A stretch of DNA of 8,100 bases, taken from an archaeon CG07_land_8_20_14_0_80_38_8. GTDB lineage: Archaea > Nanobdellota > Nanobdellia > Tiddalikarchaeales > Tiddalikarchaeaceae. The translations under genes were made by a program, and so were the position numbers. The first letter of the stretch is position 1, and each line of letters begins with the position of its first letter. This document shows positions 6,112 to 8,100 of the stretch, one piece after another. The stretch spans positions 1 through 8,100 of the forward strand of contig PEWF01000016.1 in the NCBI GenBank assembly GCA_002779595.1. The letters run 5' to 3'. A model generated the notes under the pieces. It made no database searches. It was not told the origin of the DNA and saw nothing but the letters and a program-made list of their open reading frames with translations.

Positions 6112-6402
6112 ATGGTGACTATTTTCGGATTAATCCCTCAGGAACTGTATTACATTAGTTTCAGTTTCTTAATATTCATCCTGACAATTCTTGCAATAAC
6201 ACTGACAATTGCATTAATTTGCGCGCTCGTAATGGGCGTTAAAATCGGGAAGAATATACAGGAAAGTTTTGAAGAAATCAAGAAGAAAGCCAAGAAAACT
6301 TTCAGAGTGTTTGACGTATTCCTTGACTTATTTGCAGGAGACGATGAAGAGAAAGAAGATGAAGGCGAAGAAGAAGTGTACGTTCTGAAAAAGAAGAAAT
6401 AA
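6112..6402 (+). CDS. Small membrane-anchored protein with charged tail, 96 aa
   Basis: The 96-residue product has one long hydrophobic stretch at about residues 13-43 (YYISFSFLIFILTILAITL...ALICALV). It could be a single tilted membrane helix or a tight hairpin. After it come a basic amphipathic segment (KIGKNIQESFEEIKKKAKKTF) and a strongly acidic run, GDDEEKEDEGEEE (76-88), closing with KKKK. The basic segment after the membrane helix suggests the tail faces the cytoplasm by the positive-inside rule. I do not recognise the family, and no enzyme motif is visible. It could be a membrane anchor or scaffold. It ends 2 bases from the stop of a convergent minus-strand gene, so the two transcripts probably overlap at their ends. 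Confidence 0.75.
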   Translation: MVTIFGLIPQELYYISFSFLIFILTILAITLTIALICALVMGVKIGKNIQESFEEIKKKAKKTFRVFDVFLDLFAGDDEEKEDEGEEEVYVLKKKK

Positions 6403-6404
6403 TT

Positions 6405-6875
6405 TCATCCTTCGTACAATTTAATGCTCTTATTTATTATTAATTCAGGCAGGTCAAAATTATACTTGTATTCCTTGAGAGGGGTTTTAGAATATAAATA
6501 CTTGTCAATGCAGAACTTAGTGTACACTGTATTTGCATGCTCTTTTACTGGCTTGCCGGAATTTCTGATGTTTTTTGTCAAGTCATAAATAAGCCTGCTG
6601 TTCATAACATAGCAGTTATCCTGAGGCAGGAGGAAATAAATTTCTTCATTCCTTCTCTTCTTCAGGATTTTTAGGAATTCACAGCCTTTCCAGCCAGCAG
6701 GCAGGGGGTATGGAAGCGCAAAAATATACTTTTCAGTATTTGCAGATTCTGCATTATTATACAATTTTACTAATTTATCTGATAATATAGGCGATTTTGC
6801 CTTTAAAATCCCAGCCGCCATTATTTCATCAAAATTATCCTTATTCGTCAAATGAATGCCAATTTTGAACGCCAT
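6405..6875 (-). CDS. Small protein resembling the ADP-ribosyltransferase (DarT-like) fold
   Basis: The 156-residue product begins with IGIHLTNKDNFDEIMAAGIL (5-24). This resembles the opening motif of DarT and related ART-fold proteins, in which a His-x-Thr is followed by a helix and a Gly-Ile/Leu turn. The middle reads KYIFALPYPLPAGW and EEIYFLLP, as an ART core strand and loop could. The end reads FDLPELIINKSIKLYEG (140-156), with Glu144 in a setting like the conserved Glu of the ART C-terminal ElLv...I motif. These are eye-level matches, so the fold call is a hypothesis. If correct, it could modify a nucleic acid or protein using NAD. It follows the nucleotidyltransferase-like gene by 39 bases and also has a TATA-like box at the leaderless distance. 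No signal or membrane segment is seen. Confidence 0.75.
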   Translation of the reverse strand: MAFKIGIHLTNKDNFDEIMAAGILKAKSPILSDKLVKLYNNAESANTEKYIFALPYPLPAGWKGCEFLKILKKRRNEEIYFLLPQDNCYVMNSRLIYDLTKNIRNSGKPVKEHANTVYTKFCIDKYLYSKTPLKEYKYNFDLPELIINKSIKLYEG

Positions 6876-6901
6876 AATTAATTCTTTTTGAGAAAAATTA
6901 A

Positions 6902-6909
6902 TTTTAAAA
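6902..6909 (-). promoter_or_regulatory. TATA-like promoter of the ART-like gene
   Basis: On the minus strand ATTTTAAA, centred about 30 bases before the ATG at 6875. It lies in and next to the gap after the nucleotidyltransferase-like gene, and could give the small gene its own leaderless transcript. Confidence 0.4.
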
Positions 6910-6914
6910 TGTTG

Positions 6915-7742
6915 CTATTTTAATTTTTTTGAATAAAAATTGTCAAGTTTTGTTAAAAAGTTATAGTATAGTTTCTCGCTTTCCTGCCTGCTTAATTTTT
7001 TGTCCTGAAAATTGCTTGATTTGCCGAAAATATGCTTGTTCATGTAATCAATTATTAATCCTATCTTCTGGCTTTGGACTATTTCAGGATAATTCGAATT
7101 AATGCAGTTGAATCTTTCAACCCTCATAACAGCATCAATGTATGTTTTATTTTTATCATTCTTCTCATCCATTTTATTAATATTTTCAGCGCTTCCGAAG
7201 AGTATTGAATTTTTTTTAAGCACTGAAATTCTGAATTTTTCAGGGGCGAAGGAATCATTTTTAAAGTCAGTGCTGGAGGCGTAACTAATAATGTGAAGCG
7301 GGAGAATACCTTTAATTTTTGGATATTTCCTGTATAATTTAATTTCTTCTTTGCTCATTTTTCCATTAATGTCTTCCCAAACATTATAATTTAATCCTGC
7401 ATTAATTTTTTCTGATAAGTGCTTGCAGAACGTTTCTGCCTCTGCCTGCAAAGTAAAATTCGGGAAAGCAGTTACATTAACAGAGTATTCTTTAAGAATG
7501 AATTTATTAAATTTTTTTATTAATTTTGTTGTTTCTGTTAAGAATTTTCCAGCACGAACCCCTCTTTTTTTAAAACAAAAAAGGTCAACATCATGGATTA
7601 TTTCTTTCTCCTTCCCTTGCACTATGCTTCCTGAGAAATTAAGCAATGCAACGCGCTTATTTAATGCATTTTTAACATTACGTTTCTGAAAATAATCCTG
7701 TGATGCTCTGATTAACTCTTTATTAGTCAAATAAGGATTCAT
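6915..7742 (-). CDS. Nucleotidyltransferase-like protein with helical C-terminal domain
   Basis: The 275-residue product carries the nucleotidyltransferase signature at residues 35-56: NFSGSIVQG...IHDVDLFCF, with Gly38-Ser39 and the metal pair Asp51/Asp53. The expected third carboxylate strand, YSVNVTAFPNF (86-96), shows Asn and Thr instead of Asp, so catalysis may be altered or the third residue lies elsewhere. Residues 148-185 (PLHIISYASS...FRISVLKKNSILFGSAEN) fit the strand-helix-LyG element seen in archaeal nucleotidyltransferases of the minimal type. The rest (200-275) is helical and basic. Substrate and target are not readable. It is upstream of the ART-like gene on the same strand, and the two may work as a pair. 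It differs clearly from the nucleotidyltransferase at 1-440: no N-terminal HTH and a longer helical tail. Confidence 0.8.
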   Translation of the reverse strand: MNPYLTNKELIRASQDYFQKRNVKNALNKRVALLNFSGSIVQGKEKEIIHDVDLFCFKKRGVRAGKFLTETTKLIKKFNKFILKEYSVNVTAFPNFTLQAEAETFCKHLSEKINAGLNYNVWEDINGKMSKEEIKLYRKYPKIKGILPLHIISYASSTDFKNDSFAPEKFRISVLKKNSILFGSAENINKMDEKNDKNKTYIDAVMRVERFNCINSNYPEIVQSQKIGLIIDYMNKHIFGKSSNFQDKKLSRQESEKLYYNFLTKLDNFYSKKLK

Positions 7743-7756
7743 AACAGTGTTTAAAA

Positions 7757-7769
7757 ATTTATATTATAA
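7757..7769 (-). promoter_or_regulatory. TATA-like promoter of the nucleotidyltransferase-like gene
   Basis: Minus strand TTATAATATAAAT lies 15 to 27 bases before the ATG at 7742. A second candidate, TTTAAAAAT near 7790-7799, would give a short leader. Either fits an archaeal promoter; the AT-richness makes the choice uncertain. Confidence 0.35.
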
Positions 7770-7818
7770 GTATTTTGCGGGGACAGGAAATTTTTAAACA
7801 AAAGAATAAGATTATGTC

Positions 7819-7902
7819 TGCAGGGGACGAGATTTGAACTCGCGTAGGCACTAAGCCAACAGGTCCTAGGCCTGTCCCGTTTGACCGCTCCGGCACCCCT
7901 GC
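7819..7902 (-). tRNA. tRNA-Leu (anticodon UAG), class II
   Basis: Read on the minus strand, GCAGGGG pairs fully with CCCCTGC, followed by discriminator A73; CCA is not encoded. The D stem CCG/CGG, the anticodon stem ACAGG/CCTGT, the long variable arm (stem GGC/GCC) and the T arm GCGAG-TTCAAAT-CTCGT are all present, which gives 84 bases and the class II shape of Leu tRNA. The seven-base loop CCTAGGA gives anticodon UAG, for CUA codons. The loop has C at position 33, where U is nearly universal. No intron is present. It is divergent from tRNA-Thr, 70 bases away. A TATA-like run at 7923-7933 lies at the right distance on this strand. Confidence 0.95.
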
Positions 7903-7922
7903 AAATAAGAAAGGGCATCTTA

Positions 7923-7945
7923 TTATTTAAAAAGTTTTAAAAACC
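7923..7945. promoter_or_regulatory. Shared divergent promoter block of the two tRNA genes
   Basis: The block reads TTATTTAAAAAGTTTTAAAA and more. Its left half (7923-7933) is TTTTTAAATAA on the minus strand, 20-30 bases before tRNA-Leu. Its right half (7934-7943) is GTTTTAAAAA, about 30 bases before tRNA-Thr. Two back-to-back TATA-like boxes within 23 bases are inferred. Confidence 0.5.
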
Positions 7946-7972
7946 AAAAAATTACAATTATAATGTTAACTT

Positions 7973-8044
7973 GCTTCAGTAGCTCAGCGGTAGAGCGCGT
8001 GCCTAGTAAGCATGAGGCCGGGAGTTCAATTCTCCCCTGAAGCT
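7973..8044 (+). tRNA. tRNA-Thr with anticodon AGU
   Basis: GCTTCAG pairs fully with CTGAAGC, followed by T73; no CCA is encoded. D stem GCTC/GAGC, anticodon stem CGTGC/GCATG (with one G:U), a five-base variable region and T arm GGGAG-TTCAATT-CTCCC complete a normal 72-base cloverleaf. The loop CTAGTAA puts AGT at 34-36 (8005-8007). Thr identity is supported by G35-U36, G1-C72 and C2-G71, with U73 as in archaeal Thr tRNAs. A34 is the oddity: archaea read these codons with G34, and they generally lack the A34-to-inosine system. The body is not degenerate, so the gene looks functional. Confidence 0.93.
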
Positions 8045-8050
8045 TTTTTT
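8044..8050 (+). terminator. Oligo-T terminator after tRNA-Thr
   Basis: Seven T residues begin at the discriminator position of tRNA-Thr. Archaeal RNA polymerase stops at such T-runs without needing a hairpin. The run also separates the tRNA from the convergent gene beyond it. Confidence 0.5.
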
Positions 8051-8053
8051 GTT

Positions 8054-8100
8054 TTATTTCAGTAATCCTTTGATTATTACTTCTATTGCTTCCTTCTCAG
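8054..8100 (-). CDS. C-terminal end of an unidentified gene (5' part outside window)
   Basis: On the minus strand one frame reads in from the right edge through 14 codons, EKEAIEVIIKGLLK, to a TAA at 8054-8056. The peptide looks like a regular amphipathic C-terminal helix; one of the other two frames stops early. It converges on tRNA-Thr. The fragment is too short to name, and coding status is only likely. Confidence 0.4.
   Translation of the reverse strand, partial: EKEAIEVIIKGLLK

Noticed and set aside
7423..7689. 88-residue plus-strand open frame
   Set aside because: It is the antisense of the nucleotidyltransferase-like gene, covering its GS...DVD motif region; the minus-strand product has a recognisable motif and this one does not.
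7819..7902. tRNA-Ser reading of the class II tRNA
   Set aside because: The anticodon is UAG in a perfectly paired stem, and discriminator A73 fits Leu; archaeal Ser tRNAs normally have G73.
1..8100. CRISPR array, insertion sequence or replication origin
   Set aside because: I saw no regularly spaced direct repeats, no transposase-like ORF or terminal inverted repeats, and no clustered origin boxes.

Overview
This AT-rich window looks archaeal, most likely from a DPANN-type lineage such as Woesearchaeota or Pacearchaeota; the lineage is inferred and could not be tested by a search. Four signs point to archaea. Putative transcription units start about 26-30 bases downstream of TATA-like boxes (TTTTTAAA, TTTATAAA) with almost no leader. 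Internal cistrons use GGTGA-type Shine-Dalgarno sites. The tRNA genes lack an encoded CCA, and the Thr tRNA has discriminator U73. The proteins are compact and many are unrecognised.

Region by region. Positions 1-440 (minus) hold a partial winged-helix plus minimal-nucleotidyltransferase protein, with a palindrome immediately before its start codon. Positions 441-687 are a non-coding divergent promoter region with two further inverted repeats. Positions 688-1212 (plus) encode a TPR-like helical protein. Positions 1249-4927 (plus) form a compact operon: gatC, a previously easy-to-miss 54-residue acidic small ORF, gatA, gatB, and a double zinc-ribbon protein. All internal junctions are overlapping or nearly so. 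GatCAB transamidates misacylated Asp-tRNA(Asn) and/or Glu-tRNA(Gln), so this operon supplies charged Asn- and/or Gln-tRNA for translation.

Positions 4964-6402 (plus) carry three genes, each with its own apparent leaderless promoter: an unrecognised 141-residue protein, a 225-residue protein faintly like cysteine hydrolases of the isochorismatase fold, and a small membrane-anchored protein with a charged tail. Positions 6405-7742 (minus) carry a nucleotidyltransferase-like protein followed by a small protein whose N- and C-terminal motifs resemble ADP-ribosyltransferase folds of the DarT type; this pair is the most likely conflict or toxin-related module here. Positions 7819-8044 hold two divergent tRNA genes, Leu(UAG) on minus and Thr on plus, and both have non-canonical anticodon loops. 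The Thr tRNA reads AGU (A34), which is very unusual for archaea. At 8054-8100 (minus) there is probably the C-terminal end of another gene.

The points most worth attention are the A34 tRNA-Thr, the acidic small ORF embedded between gatC and gatA, and the nucleotidyltransferase/ART-like pair.
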